Shown here: positions 52,559-64,000 of the stretch, in pieces
How positions within the stretch are numbered: the first letter of the stretch is position 1
Layout: each line of letters opens with the position of its first letter
Origin: Bactericera cockerelli
Lineage: Eukaryota > Arthropoda > Insecta > Hemiptera > Triozidae
Direction: 5' to 3'
Assembly: GCA_024516035.1 (NCBI GenBank)
Contig: CM044958.1
Span: 28,675,755-28,739,754 of the forward strand
Length of the DNA: 64,000 nt
Notes under the pieces: model-generated
Databases searched by the model: none
What the model was told of the DNA's origin: nothing
The model's input: only the letters and a program-made list of their open reading frames with translations
Made by a program: the position numbers and the translations under genes

Positions 52559-55500
52559 TAATTAAATGTCAAAATTAAAACGAAATTATTTTTCTTTGTT
52601 TGATAATAAGTTTAATTAAAGTTTTCACCTGTTAATTATTCCCCCATCTCTGCTTTTAGCTGATCATCTTCACAAAGAAACAGATTGTATTAATTGAAGA
52701 ACAGGAGATAGATACAAGGTAGATAGAGCATTAAAATCTCCTGAATTATTTATGTAAATGAAACTTTCAGGATAGAGATTTCTCAAAACTGAAGGGACAG
52801 ATTAAACTATAGTACTGGAACAGTGAATTACTGTAGAGGATAAGGTGAATTCAGGTGACAGAGTTAACAGTTTTGAGAGTATTAAAGGAAGTTTAGCTGA
52901 AGATATATTTTGTCTCTCTAGATACCCTCGGGTTTTGTCAAAATTTAAACACAATTTAGCTTTCACACAAACAGTCAAATTTGAAGTAACTGTGAGCGGA
53001 GAAAAGCAAACAACTCCAATCTCAGGGGACCCCACTGAGGGAGACAAAATCTGTGAAGCCCCCCTACCCACGCCCCACCCACTATCTTGTGTTTCATCCT
53101 GGTGCAAATATCAGCGCATACAATGATCAGAGATACCTACTACAGGGGCTGGGGAAGAGAAAGATCCATCTACTCCTACTTACCTACTTACCTTATCATA
53201 GAAAAGAAGGAATGAACATCATAGTTCAAAACAAAGAAAATGAGAAATTCAAGTTGATCATATACCTATCACTCTGTAATGAATGATGCACATGTCATGT
53301 TTGTGATGATTTTATGAACTCATTCGATTTTGATAATAATTAATATTATGCCCATTATGAGCTACATATTTGATGTGAAAAATATTCTGATCTTTGAAGA
53401 TTATAAAGTAGCCTTATTCATAATAATAATATGACCTATCTCTCCTAATCAACCCAAGCTTGGATTTTTCTCATATATTTGAGTAGGTATTTGATCACAT
53501 AATAATAAGACTCTTAGGGTTGTTGGTAGAAAACGCTTTGAGTGTTGACTTCGCCTAGTGGTTAACTTCCACTATAGGGTGATTTATTATCACCTATCAG
53601 AAATGATATAAAGTTACTTACTGTGCTGTTTCATACAGTTGACATTGACCTAACTGATTGTTCACACAATTCAAATATTATTATGGAAAAGTGAGACAAA
53701 CGATGGTCGATATTTTATTAATTATTTAGAATTGAAGTTCTTGATGAGTTAAAAACATTTACTTTTAAAGAAATTTAGTTTAAATAAATTAATTTAATGA
53801 TATTATTTAATAATAGAGTTAAGGATAAAATGATATGTATATGTTTATTATGAAAGCCACGTGTATGATATGTATGGGTTACACAAAGTTTTAATTTTAA
53901 CTTAGTTCTACATTAAATTTAGCTTAAGAATAAAATTAAAGTTACTTGAGTAAAAAGAAATTTCACTAGTTTTATTTTGAAAAACTTTCAATATATTTCT
54001 GTTGTTTAAACTCTAAAACAAATCATCAAAAATTGTAAATTGTTCAGTTCATTTATTTGATCTACATCACATTACAAATTTAACGTTTCCCTACCAATTT
54101 CACTCAAAACAGTCAAAATTAAAAAGCTCTTCACATGATGGTTGTACACTTTGACATTTTGATATGCTCAGGAAAAGAACTTTAATAATAACAAATTTTA
54201 TCATCGGTGATGGAATAAAAAGTTTGAAATGAAAGGTAAGGTGCGTTTTACTCAGCTGAGTGGAGAGCCGAAGTGTGGAGGTGGGGGCACTCCGCCGGCT
54301 AGAGGGTGGATGAGAGGCTGAAAACTGGGAGGTTGGAGGAAAAGGGGAAGTTAGGGGGGACTTGCGCATATGGAAGCAATGCAGGTAATCTATACAACGC
54401 CTGACATGTGTACTGAAGAAAGGTGTGTGTCGTCATGGTAACCAAATTACAAAATAATATAAACAAAACCCGTTTACCTAATTATGATTAACTAATGTTA
54501 CCTTCGCAGGCAGACCGTCATTTAACCGAAGATGTGAAATTTTTGTTTGAAGGAAAAATAGGGTGTTCAATGTTCCCTGGTATTTCTTGGTACAAATTTG
54601 GTAAAATTGTTTGTACCTTTGAGATAAATCTACTGGTAGCAGTGGTTCAGGGGGCAGTGAAATTGAACCAATTATAATACCTTAAGAAATAAAAAGGTGT
54701 GACAGTAAGAGCCGGGTACAACTTAAGGAACTCTTGATTAACGGTAAACAATACCAATTTGAACTTAAACAAGTGTATAACTATACACTTGAGCCTTCAA
54801 AAATATCCAACCAAAATGTACTTACCTACCAAATTTGAGACGATGATTTCGGATAAAATAGTTACCTAATTCAGGTCAAAACTGATGATAACTCGGTTGG
54901 TAAAATTTATTTTCCTGGAAAAATAAATAAAATTCATTTTAATTCGTCAGTTTTAATTCGTCAGTTTTTGATTTGATAACATTTCTAGGCGAATTAGGAT
55001 CTCCTGATTCACCCGGGACAGTTTAGAAATGACGTTATTTTTTACAAACTATCTTTAGTTTTGGTAATAATTCAACCAATTTTGGCAAAACTATCTTTAA
55101 TGTTCAATTTTTATTTATTTGAAATACATACATTTTCTCTATTGTCTTCTTGCTACATTGCACATCGGCACTTTGTGTTGTGCTCTATATTATTTTGACT
55201 TGGCAGTGTTGAGAGCTACCACACTCTTCTGTCTCTTTTCATTTATACTTATAGGTAGGTACGTATAACACATATTATAACAGGTATTTGAAATAAATAA
55301 CAACATACTTAAATGAACTGCTTGAATAACATTTATAACGAGCTTGTATATTTCATTATATTCCTAATTACTAGAAATCTGCATTTTTTATGCTCGAATC
55401 TAGACTTCATACCTACATTACCTACGTTCTGTTCAATCAGTGTCTGATTTAGGTACATCTAAATTTAGTTCCATTGACTGGAACGCTGTCTGTTTAGCTA

Positions 55501-57534
55501 TGGTGTTTCCAGTGAACAATTTTAACAATGGAAAGCTCTTCCATCGTAGAGTTTCTCTAAGATTTGTAATACATTACCATTTTCCCCATTAAATTTCCAC
55601 AATTTTCAATGTTTATTAAAGAGTGTATAATAAGAAGTGCTATAACATTTCAATAATAAGTAAGAATGATTTTAGAAAAAAGATTTTGAATTACAAGGGA
55701 CAGCAGCTTGAATATCTAAAGGCGTTAATACTTGGTCGATTATTAATATAATTTGGTTTTGAAATTAAAATAGAATCAGATACAGAAATATGCCCTATTA
55801 TAGGCAGAGCTTGATCCAAGTCATCTAATCTGTGTTAATTAAATCCCACTCGATATTTATCTTGCCAAATTAACAAGAATCCCTGAGTATTCTGCCTACT
55901 CCATGTTTATGCCTCTGCAATACTGCAAGCTTATTTACGAGGAGAAAAAACATTTTGTTCATTTTCCAACATTAGTCGAAAAATAAAAATCGCTTCATGG
56001 TCAAACAACCTACATCGTAGAAACAGGATCATAGATGAATGAAAGAGTGTGTAGGAGATTGGATTGTTCAATGTTCATTTATTCAACAATTATAATGATT
56101 ATTATTTTTAAAGAACTGGATAATGTACGAGAATTTCATTCCAAAAAGAAGAACACAATACATGCACACAATGTACAAGGTAACCCATTTATGTCGGCCA
56201 GCTTTCAAGAGTACGCAAGAAAAAAAATTGTTGCAAAATTTTAAGGCCATATCGAAATCGGGCCACTTAGTGACCTAAAATAGCCCTCTTTTATAGTTCC
56301 TCTCCCTCATATAAACTCTAAGGTGAGCTCCTGATCAGTTTTATCCATTTTCAAGAATCAGATAGTTGAAAGTAAAAGAGCGGGTTGAACAAGAGCCAAG
56401 AAACAGAATCAATGTCAATGGTGTATAACCTCTACCAGATATTCACACATGGGGTTAACAAGGAAATATGCACTCGGTTTGTTTAATTATGACGATGAGG
56501 TGCAATGAAGTTGCAATTGCAGTTATAATTGTGCAACTGCAATATCATTGTGATGCTGAGTGGGTTGCAGGGCCAAGTCTTGTTAGTCAAGCGAGATGGG
56601 TACCTCCTCTCTTGTTTCAAATAGGAATCAGGAACTTTTACAGTTTTTTTTTTGTGGATACCACTATAGTATAGTATAGTAGTGCTTTATTTAGACTGTC
56701 GGCTCGATACAAGAAGTCCCATTACGTTCTTTCTACCCAAGCTAGTTTGAAGCAAGACAACAGTTGGTCCTCTGTTTGAATTTTGAATTCTGTACTTACT
56801 TTATATACATTTATTTTATATCACTCAATAATTATGTACTTGCTACCTGTACAATTTTATTGAACATAATGATACATAGTTGGAAATTGTAAAAGGAAAA
56901 ATCTGCACTCCAACGAGTTCTGACGGCTATACGACTGTACCTGCCTCACTCGGGTCGTATTTCTAAAAATAACTGAACAGATGTACCGAATCAGCCTCTG
57001 AGAACCATACATTAAATCACCCCTGAAGGAACTTTGCCTCTACCACGCTATTGCCACACTATGCAAGTGCAGAACTGATGGATGGGTTGGATACGGCACC
57101 GTCCCTGCTGGGTGGTAGGAGGTGAATCGCTAATGGGTGAACATGTCAAGCTAAGTGCGAATAATTATTGCTTCTATTTTTTTTAAAGAATATTATGTTT
57201 ATAGCTCTATATTACTGAGGGAAACAGTTTCTATCAGAAGCTAAATAGTAAAACATTCAGCATACGGAAATCGCAAGTTTTGCGATTTTCTTTTGAATTA
57301 CATGAGGTTTATGTAATATTTTGATCAGTTGAATAGGACCAAGGTGTTACAGCGGCAATAACCCCCCTCCACCCCCTTATCATTATTATAACGAACAATA
57401 TAACTAGCTAACGCTAACATGAAATAATAAGCTACCACAGAGTGAAAACAACCAATAGAACTTACTAAGTACAGGTAAATTTTAATGTGATGCTTAAGGA
57501 AAAAATCGGTAAAAAAAGTCAACAACTATGACTA
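52559..57534. other. Long intergenic stretch
   Basis: No supportable gene. A GC-richer patch at 54241-54360 has a pyrimidine-rich minus strand with possible splice signals but no clean exon. Opposed open frames at 52802-53126 cannot be assigned. A fragment at about 53490-53530 echoes the SINE body of 5651. A (tagta)n motif lies near 56667. Confidence 0.4.
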
Positions 57535-57632
57535 GAGACGGAATTAATAGACGTTTTTGTAATACCTCTGTGGCCCTAAGTCACGGATTGCGTACTGTGT
57601 AAGATAGGCAAAACCGACGCTTAGCAATGACT
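57535..57632. mobile_element. Harbinger-type MITE, decayed inverted copy
   Basis: cggaattaatagacgttttt through aagtcacggattgcgtactg to gtgtaagataggcaaaa is the reverse complement of most of 39934-40061. The far terminal repeat is lost. Confidence 0.7.
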
Positions 57633-59139
57633 TGACTCATAGAATTTGAGGTAAAATAACCTCTTTACAAGAGGAAAAAAATTCCAGTCACTTGAGTTCG
57701 CTTATATGCAGGTTCTTCGACTGTACGTGTGGTTTTTATTTATTTCTTTATTACAAGAGTGGAGTTTTTAATACTAATACACTCGGAATTATTTTATTTT
57801 TTTGGTTATGTTATTTATCAGTTCTAGATATAGATTAGATAGGTAGTAATTCAGTATTTGAGGAAGGAAGGTGAGGAATCCTGCCAAGTGACAATCCCCA
57901 AAATCACAGGTGTGAATTTTATATAATTATGCTGACATTGCAAACCACGCATGGTCTAAATCCACTATCACTCTGGTATCTGGCTAGTTCAAGGTCTCAG
58001 TAAATTATACAAGGCATTGTCGATTTGATTACCGATCAGCTGATGAATGGCTATAGAGCTAGATAAGAGAGGCCCAGATTGTAGTATGGAGCTTAGTTTA
58101 TTAATGATCGGATGGTACGCTATGGTGATAAGCCAAACCGCATGACTCATGCAAAGTAATTACCATGCGAGAAATGTGAAGAACTGATCTGACAAGATAC
58201 TCTGTTCCCTGTAAGAAGACAGCAAACTGATCGGGGCCATCTCTCAGTTCACCTAGTCTCTTTTTCTGTGATCTATTTCTAAGCTATACCTAGTTCCAAT
58301 CATCTGTATAATTAGTAGAAGATGTGAAGACTTACACCAACAAATGAGACATTGTTTAGACTATGAGAGTAAAGGGACTCTTTAGTCTCATTCTTAGAGG
58401 ATAAACAGAGTATTGTATTGTAGTAGGTTTCCAAAAGTTTCTTCAGATTTTGTTCCTTGAAAATATTTGTCGTGGGGGAAACTGCATCACTGGATGGAGG
58501 TCCAGAGAGCGTAATAAATTTTTCCCAGAATAAAATTGAAAAAAAAATATCCAAATAAATTAATTCAAAAATAAAGATTATTAATTTCATTCCAAATGGA
58601 ATCATTGTACAATGTACATGGAAGGTAAACTCGATACATAATTACACAAATAAATAATTGATACTGATTAATGTGTTACCCCTCCTACTACTAATCAATA
58701 TGCTGAGATACATAATTATATGACTTCAAATCCCCTTTTGATCTTCTTTAATTTATTTCATTACAGCAGTAATGTAAATTAATGAAACACGTACATACGT
58801 ACAACCTTTAACAGTCCAATCACTTTTTTTCGTTGGTAAAAAGCAAAAGAAGCTATTTTATTTATTCATGGTGCAATTTACGTCTATCAAGAAAATTCTA
58901 CGTAGGTATTGATCGCAAGCGCTTCAACATTGTAGGATTAAACTGGTGATGTATTTTTTAAGTCTCTAAACTGCTATCATTTATAAGAACATTAAATAAG
59001 TACGTGAAAAAAGTTCAGAGCTTTTTATTTTATATCTCTCACAATAAAATTTTCCTGTATCTATCGCGTTGAATAGGAGCTTCGTTTTAGGTCTAGTTGT
59101 GTCCCAAAAAAGAAAAAATCATACCTAAAAAGAAAAAAA
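57633..59139. other. Intergenic, nothing recognised
   Basis: AT-rich. No gene or repeat supported. Confidence 0.5.
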
Positions 59140-59317
59140 AAGGTAAGTGTGCCCCGGTACCGCTTTTGCATTACTTCAGGGCACTTTACTTTTACATCCA
59201 TGATGCCATTCCGGAAACGGAAAATTTCGGTCAGAAATTTCCGCTCCGGCCGGCATTCGAACCTGCAACCTCCGGGTCAGTAACAAATGCTTTTAAACAC
59301 TGAGCCACGGAGGTCGG
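59140..59317 (-). mobile_element. tRNA-derived SINE
   Basis: Minus-strand head ccgacctccgtggctcagtg (A box) and B box ggttcgaatgccggc. The body runs toward gtgccccggtaccgc on the plus strand. It resembles the 62217 copy in layout but not closely in sequence. Confidence 0.65.
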
Positions 59318-59863
59318 CTGGTAAAATCATACTGGTACAAACATCACAGAGGTATTTAATTTCTGGATATCTGACTGGTGATCATTTTCCAAGCCATCAG
59401 GAACCAGGCTAAACCGTTATTATGTGTTATCAAATAATTATTTGACTAGAGACTAATTCAGCCTGACTACTATGATATCCTAAGACGAAGGCATTGTAAT
59501 GTCTTCATTTATAAGTTAAATCCGTAGTTAAGGTAATGGAGGAAAGTTTGTGCTGAAACTTTTCAACCCTTAAAGTTTCTACTACGTCTTGGAGCGTGTT
59601 AACCCTCAACTCAGTTGGGCTTCTGTTCAGAGGCAAAGCAAAAGTTTGATGACCTTTGCGTAGGTAGTGAAAAGAAAATTTTGGCAGCTCCATTTCTTCA
59701 TGTTATTTTCAAGCAGTTCCTTCCGACCTTTTAATGTTGATAAAAGGGCGATTCATACTTTGATGTGTTAGGTAGGAAATCTTAAAAGCTTCCTATTAGG
59801 TAATATGTAGATGCATATTTTAGTTTTATAAGGGGATTACAACCACTGTTATAGCACTACCTA

Positions 59864-59866
<3 letters not shown>
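59318..59866. other. Intergenic, nothing recognised
   Basis: No features supported. Confidence 0.5.
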
Positions 59867-59899
<33 letters not shown>

Positions 59900-60070
59900 G
59901 CTTTATTAGGAGGACAAACAGGCAACAGTATAAAATTAAGAAAAGAAAGAAGAAAAAAAAAACAAACAAATGACAAATAAATAGGTAAAAAAGAAAAGAA
60001 AATAACAATAATGTCTTACCTAAAGGGCGGGGTTATTGCCTGTGGCAATCTCTTCCACCCAACCATTCGT
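59867..60070 (-). mobile_element. LINE 3' end with poly(A)
   Basis: The plus strand shows a 31-nt T run (59867-59897) directly followed by acgctttattaggaggacaa. On the minus strand this is AATAAA (59902-59907) then poly(A). Further upstream ggtggaagagattgccacag and caataaccccgcccttt are typical of LINE 3' coding ends or UTRs. The element is 5'-truncated with no coding left. Confidence 0.65.
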
Positions 60071-60279
60071 TTCTTATGAAAGCTCTCACTTTGAATTCAC
60101 CTTCCACATAGAAATAGAGCTTGTTCAAATTTATTTTAGAGTGCGTTGTTGACATAAAGGAGGATATTCTTATAAAGACTTTAATAATCATACATCCTAA
60201 TATTCAAAGTAATTCATTCCTCATGCGATCAGGAAAATAAAACTCCTGACTTGATAAATAACGGTCATTTAATTACATT

Positions 60280-60574
60280 GGGCCGTATTCATAAAAAGAA
60301 GCAAAAGCTTTTACTTGCCAAATTTGAAGTTATTACTTCAGACGGTATTCATAAATTTTTGAGAACAAAAGCTTTTCCTTGAAAGCAAAAGTAAAAACTA
60401 TTCCTTCTTTGGAAGTAAATAGTACGTGGATATTGATAAAACTGACGTTTTTTTTTATTAATAGCTCCTCCAAATACTTATGAATACGAAATTGAGCAAA
60501 TGCTTTTCCTTCTACCTTTTGCTTTTACTTCGAGCTTTTGCTCACGAATAAATTTTAATTTATTAGTACGGCCC
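60280..60574. mobile_element. MITE with GGGCCGTA ends (295 bp)
   Basis: Inverted ends GGGCCGTATTCATAA / ...TTAGTACGGCCC, with subterminal gcaaaagcttttactt and its complement repeated internally. Target duplication is unclear. No coding capacity. Confidence 0.65.
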
Positions 60575-62216
60575 AAATTCATTTATTTTTCGGTGTTCAA
60601 TATGACTTTTTGTGTAATCACCTGATGGGTCAGGGACCCAACGCATGTAGGGAACACTCACAACCCAGGGTTAGCCCAGATCAAAGTTCTCCTGCATGTA
60701 ACAACACAGAGCTCTTCTCCTACTCGTGCCTCCCTGGTGCATGAAAAATTTATTATATTTCCATTTGCCATTCTATTTCCCCAGAGAGAGTTTTCTCACT
60801 TTTCTATTTATCCAAAAACATTCTTACTTGCGAATCTTAGTGTAAAGATTCGGTGGTCAACAGATGATCCTTGACAGTTTCACGAACAAGAAAGAAAGAG
60901 TTCTGCATTTCATGAAATGGATAATTATGAATCTCTGTATCTTAGAAATCAGGAACGTCTACAAGCTTAAGTTTCATTTTATGGTATAGATGTGTTACAC
61001 GGAAGTATTATCATGGCTTTTTCGATACTACAATTAAGATGCCACGGGAAAAATTTAGAATCTCCGACCTCTTTCAGAATTTAGAATAGACAGACAGCAT
61101 GAATACTTAATAATTTTGCTTGGAAAATTCAAAGTGAAAATAGGTTGTACCTAGTACGTACTTGCACAAGAAGAACCTCTGTAAAGTACCATCTAAAGTT
61201 GCATTGAAAAAAATGAAGAGGAAGTCATCGGTCACACGGGTAGAATATTTCTTACAGATAAGTTTCACTTGGATGTAGAGTGTACCTATAAGTTTGCTAC
61301 TATTTCACATTTTACTACAATTTCTCATAGTATCCTCTTCTTATATTTTGATCCTTTTTTTTCCTATGTCGATCTCATCTCGTGTATCCTATCCATGTTC
61401 TTCTGACCTAGTCCCGCAGTATCGATATTGTTTATGATCAGTGGATACTTTTAAATGGTCTCTTAGGGCCAGATTGTGAAAGATGATTCAGCTAAGTCAG
61501 ACACGCCCTCCAGTCAGAGTTTCAACCAATCACAGCGCACTATAGCCCGAGTCAAGGGATAGTGTCCAATTATCTTAGCTCTCAGAGTCAAGGGATAGTG
61601 TCCACTTATCTTAGCTCTCATCCTGTTTTATAATTTGGCCCTTCATCGTTTTGTACACTCAATTATTCAATATTATTCAAAACGTGTGAGTTGCCGGTCA
61701 CGCGACACCGAAGGGATTCCCAGTGTGTCCACTGAATAATTCAATTCATACTTCACTTGGTGTGTTCAGATAAATGTATATTATAGGAGTCCGGAGGATT
61801 AGCTTTCAATACACATCGCAGCTATTTCAAGTTGAGAACTTTTTATCGTGGTTATTTATCAACCTGTTTATAAATTTTTAACATGAAAACATAAAATTAA
61901 AAACCCAACACAAATATAGGTAATTGGTCGTAAGTTTCATTCAGTTAAGGCTAAAAGAGTACGGAAAATTTATTAGTAGAAGTATGCTGCAAGTATTTGT
62001 AGTACATAAGCATCATTTTTTAACGAATGGTTCTCAATTAGTGTAAGTAAGTCTCTTCGCACGGTTTGTGAAGCTAGCTTTAGATGTAGAACAATGCGAA
62101 TAGGTATGTAGTATTGTTGTACCTTCCTACAAAAATAAAATTATTCGTCTTCTTTGCCTCTGACTTTTCCCTAATTTAATTGGGGTGGGCATTGGTCAAC
62201 TTCTTCCTCGTGCTTG
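60575..62216. other. Intergenic; short tandem duplication
   Basis: Contains two 36-bp tandem units (61549-61584 and 61585-61620) that differ by one base. No gene supported. Confidence 0.5.
61549..61620. repeat. 36-bp tandem duplication
   Basis: gagtcaagggatagtgtcca...ttagctctca twice in a row, one mismatch. Confidence 0.85.
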
Positions 62217-62415
62217 AAGTTGTTTGGTTCTGGCACTTCTAAATCTAAATTTTATATCCTTCCAAACATCAACCCTGTTAAAATAAACTGGTGTGAACAT
62301 CACACGACTTTCTATTACATAATATATGAGAAAAATCTGCTCCGACCGGCGCCGGCGATCGAACTCAGGATCTCTAGACTACGGGCGGTAGTCACAACCG
62401 ATACGCCAGGGAGGC
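62217..62415 (-). mobile_element. tRNA-derived SINE
   Basis: Minus-strand head cctccctggcgtatcggttg (A box) and B box agttcgatcgccgg. The body extends left to about 62217. The adjoining tandem duplication starts at its 5' edge. Confidence 0.6.
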
Positions 62416-62612
62416 TGTCTGTGATTCAGTAGAAACTGTTAATCCAAGTAAACCTCCATTATTATTTTCATGGCAAGAAAAACTTATCGTGGAGAGGTAC
62501 GAGTATAGCTGACGTCGTCAAAGGCTGTCTGTGATTCAGTAGAAACTGTTAATCCAAGTAAACCTCCATTATTATTTTAATGGCAAGAAAAGCTTATCGT
62601 GGAGAGGTATAG
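62413..62612. repeat. ~88-bp direct duplication, 110-bp offset
   Basis: ggctgtctgtgattcagtag starts both copies (62413 and 62523). They run through aatccaagtaaacctccatt to cttatcgtggagaggta with two mismatches. 22 bp of extra sequence separates the units. Confidence 0.85.
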
Positions 62613-64000
62613 CTAGTGCATAGCTAGATACTAGTGAATTTTCAGAAAAAATGTTTTAAGAGGCTCAAATTTTTGTGTGAAAAAGTTGAATATTTTACAC
62701 CTTTATCTAGACTGTAAACAAATTTCTGGCTAGCCCTATTTCATCACATCAGCTCTCATTATGAAAATATTGGATTTATAATTTGAAATTACACTAATGG
62801 GGCTTGGAAGAAATATCTGAAGTATATATGAACTTAAAATTATGAATAACCTAAGGTTCTTTATGTGATCCTACTTCTCATTAAAATAAAGTGTTGAAAA
62901 TGAAAAATTCAAAAGAATATAATTTTTTCTATAATTGATATTGATTTTTTACTTCTTGACCTTTTCACCTTGCATTGGCATCAGGGTTATTATACCTTTC
63001 CCAATGAATAGATGTCGTGACACTTGAGAATTCATTTCTCTTCAACAACCCTTCTCCTCCCCGGGTGAAAATTTTCCATTAAAATAACTATCGGTATAGC
63101 GAGTACTCATATCAGCGGTGAACTCTAGCTTTTTAAGTACAAGAAGGGAATCTAACGAATTAGAGCCTGAGATTGAGCTTTTATAATTAAAACTTAAAGT
63201 ACAATAAGTTTACGGCGTAGGTTTCTATAAACCACAGTTATGATATATTTAACAAGCTCATTAAAAAGCTCAACTTCTGAAAAATGGACACCCACACACA
63301 CACAAAATCATTGTATAATACAAACATATAAGATAAATGTTACAGTTGATCAAACTTGACGAGAAACTTGTAGAGAAGAAACCTGTGGCAGACTTGACAA
63401 GAAATGGGAGTTGCACATAATATATTCTAATTAAATACCTACTTGCAAACAAGGAACACATAGCTTTCTCTTTTGGATTTTTTTTATAGATCTATCATCA
63501 ATTTCATGATTTCCCATAACAAATATAGCAAGGGCGAAGTGCGCCTTTTAAATGCTTCAGACATACATACATTATCTCTATACTAAAGAATTTGCAAACA
63601 CGTGATCACTTTACTGCCTTTTACCTACGTAATATTTGTTATTACTTTCGTTTCCACGGTCAATTTGAAAAGCCAACTTTTCAACTATAAATATTGTTTT
63701 AAAGACTACAGCGAATAGCATACCGAAATCTACCAGCAAAATAAAAGTTTTTCAAACTAGTATGTACCTACTATAAAAAATGTTAAAATAAGTAAAATTG
63801 TTTCAACTTTGAACAAATGGAAAGCTGGAAAATATGTTCATGTTACATTATACTTTCGCGTGCCATTATTTACCCCGAGCGAGGTATTTACATAAATTTA
63901 ATTTATTTATCCTCTGTTTCATCGAAATATTCAAAACTCCTGAAAAAAAAGTCCGTTTGCAAATATGTATGTTCTGAAATTGGGTCGCACGATAGGACGA
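62613..64000. other. Intergenic, nothing recognised
   Basis: AT-rich with a short (CA)n run near 63290. No gene supported to the window end. Confidence 0.5.

Noticed and set aside
52802..53126. Opposed frames of 101 (minus) and 93 (plus) residues
   Set aside because: No recognisable domain on either strand and no consistent splice sites; the overlap makes both doubtful.
54100..54369. Possible Pro/Ser-rich minus-strand exon
   Set aside because: A pyrimidine-rich strand with AG and GT words, but candidate frames hit stops at the junctions. Not supportable without transcript data.
2393..62415. tRNA-like A/B boxes as functional tRNA genes
   Set aside because: Acceptor stems do not close, and the sequences continue into SINE bodies shared between copies.

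Overview
This window looks like gene-poor, AT-rich, transposon-dense arthropod DNA, most likely insect. A hemipteran such as a planthopper would fit, but that is only an impression. The support is an insect-type Jockey-clade retrotransposon, many tRNA-derived SINEs, a 5S rRNA-derived SINE, small Helitrons, a hAT element with 8-bp target duplications, and foldback elements with TA-flanked CAGGGTG/CACCCTG ends. No complete host gene was found. The only host coding I would defend is one Pro/Gln-rich exon on the minus strand (about 45155-45595) with a consensus 5' splice site, plus a weaker upstream exon (49992-50119).

The dominant feature is a chain of inverted repeats from 5.9 to 24.9 kb. In order these are a foldback element (5897-6768), an apparently perfect 881-bp-arm palindrome (7458-9246, 27-nt loop), a 7.1-kb-arm palindrome (9255-23495, 8-nt loop), another foldback element (23346-24229) and a 542-bp foldback (24341-24882). 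The two large palindromes are separated by 8 bp, and a 9-bp tandem microduplication lies at their junction. Each arm of the 14-kb palindrome carries one 5'-truncated Jockey retrotransposon. It has ORF1 with three zinc knuckles and an 887-residue ORF2 with endonuclease and reverse transcriptase. The only arm difference I could establish is a one-base homopolymer change (G5 versus G4) that frameshifts ORF2 in the left arm. The palindromes may be a real, very recent inverted duplication or a foldback artefact of sequencing or assembly. The sequence alone cannot decide, but it makes clear testable predictions.

In both arms a 209-bp non-autonomous Helitron sits immediately upstream of the truncated retrotransposon and supplies the ATG and first ~39 codons of the open ORF1 frame.

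Layout: 1-5.9 kb, intergenic with a 5S-SINE, a tRNA-SINE and a minisatellite; 5.9-24.9 kb, the inverted-repeat chain; 25-30 kb, a Helitron-like minisatellite, SINEs and one intact Helitron; 30-37 kb, mostly featureless with a second copy of the 5.9-kb foldback and an intact 5S-SINE; 37.5-39.2 kb, a hAT element carrying a nested SINE; 39-45 kb, a Harbinger-type MITE and a decayed LINE; 45-50.3 kb, putative minus-strand gene, a CpG-rich promoter-like patch and a second Helitron of the same family; 51.2-52.6 kb, a fourth CAGGGTG foldback with an insertion; 52.6-64 kb, mostly unannotated with a LINE 3' end, a MITE, SINEs and tandem duplications.
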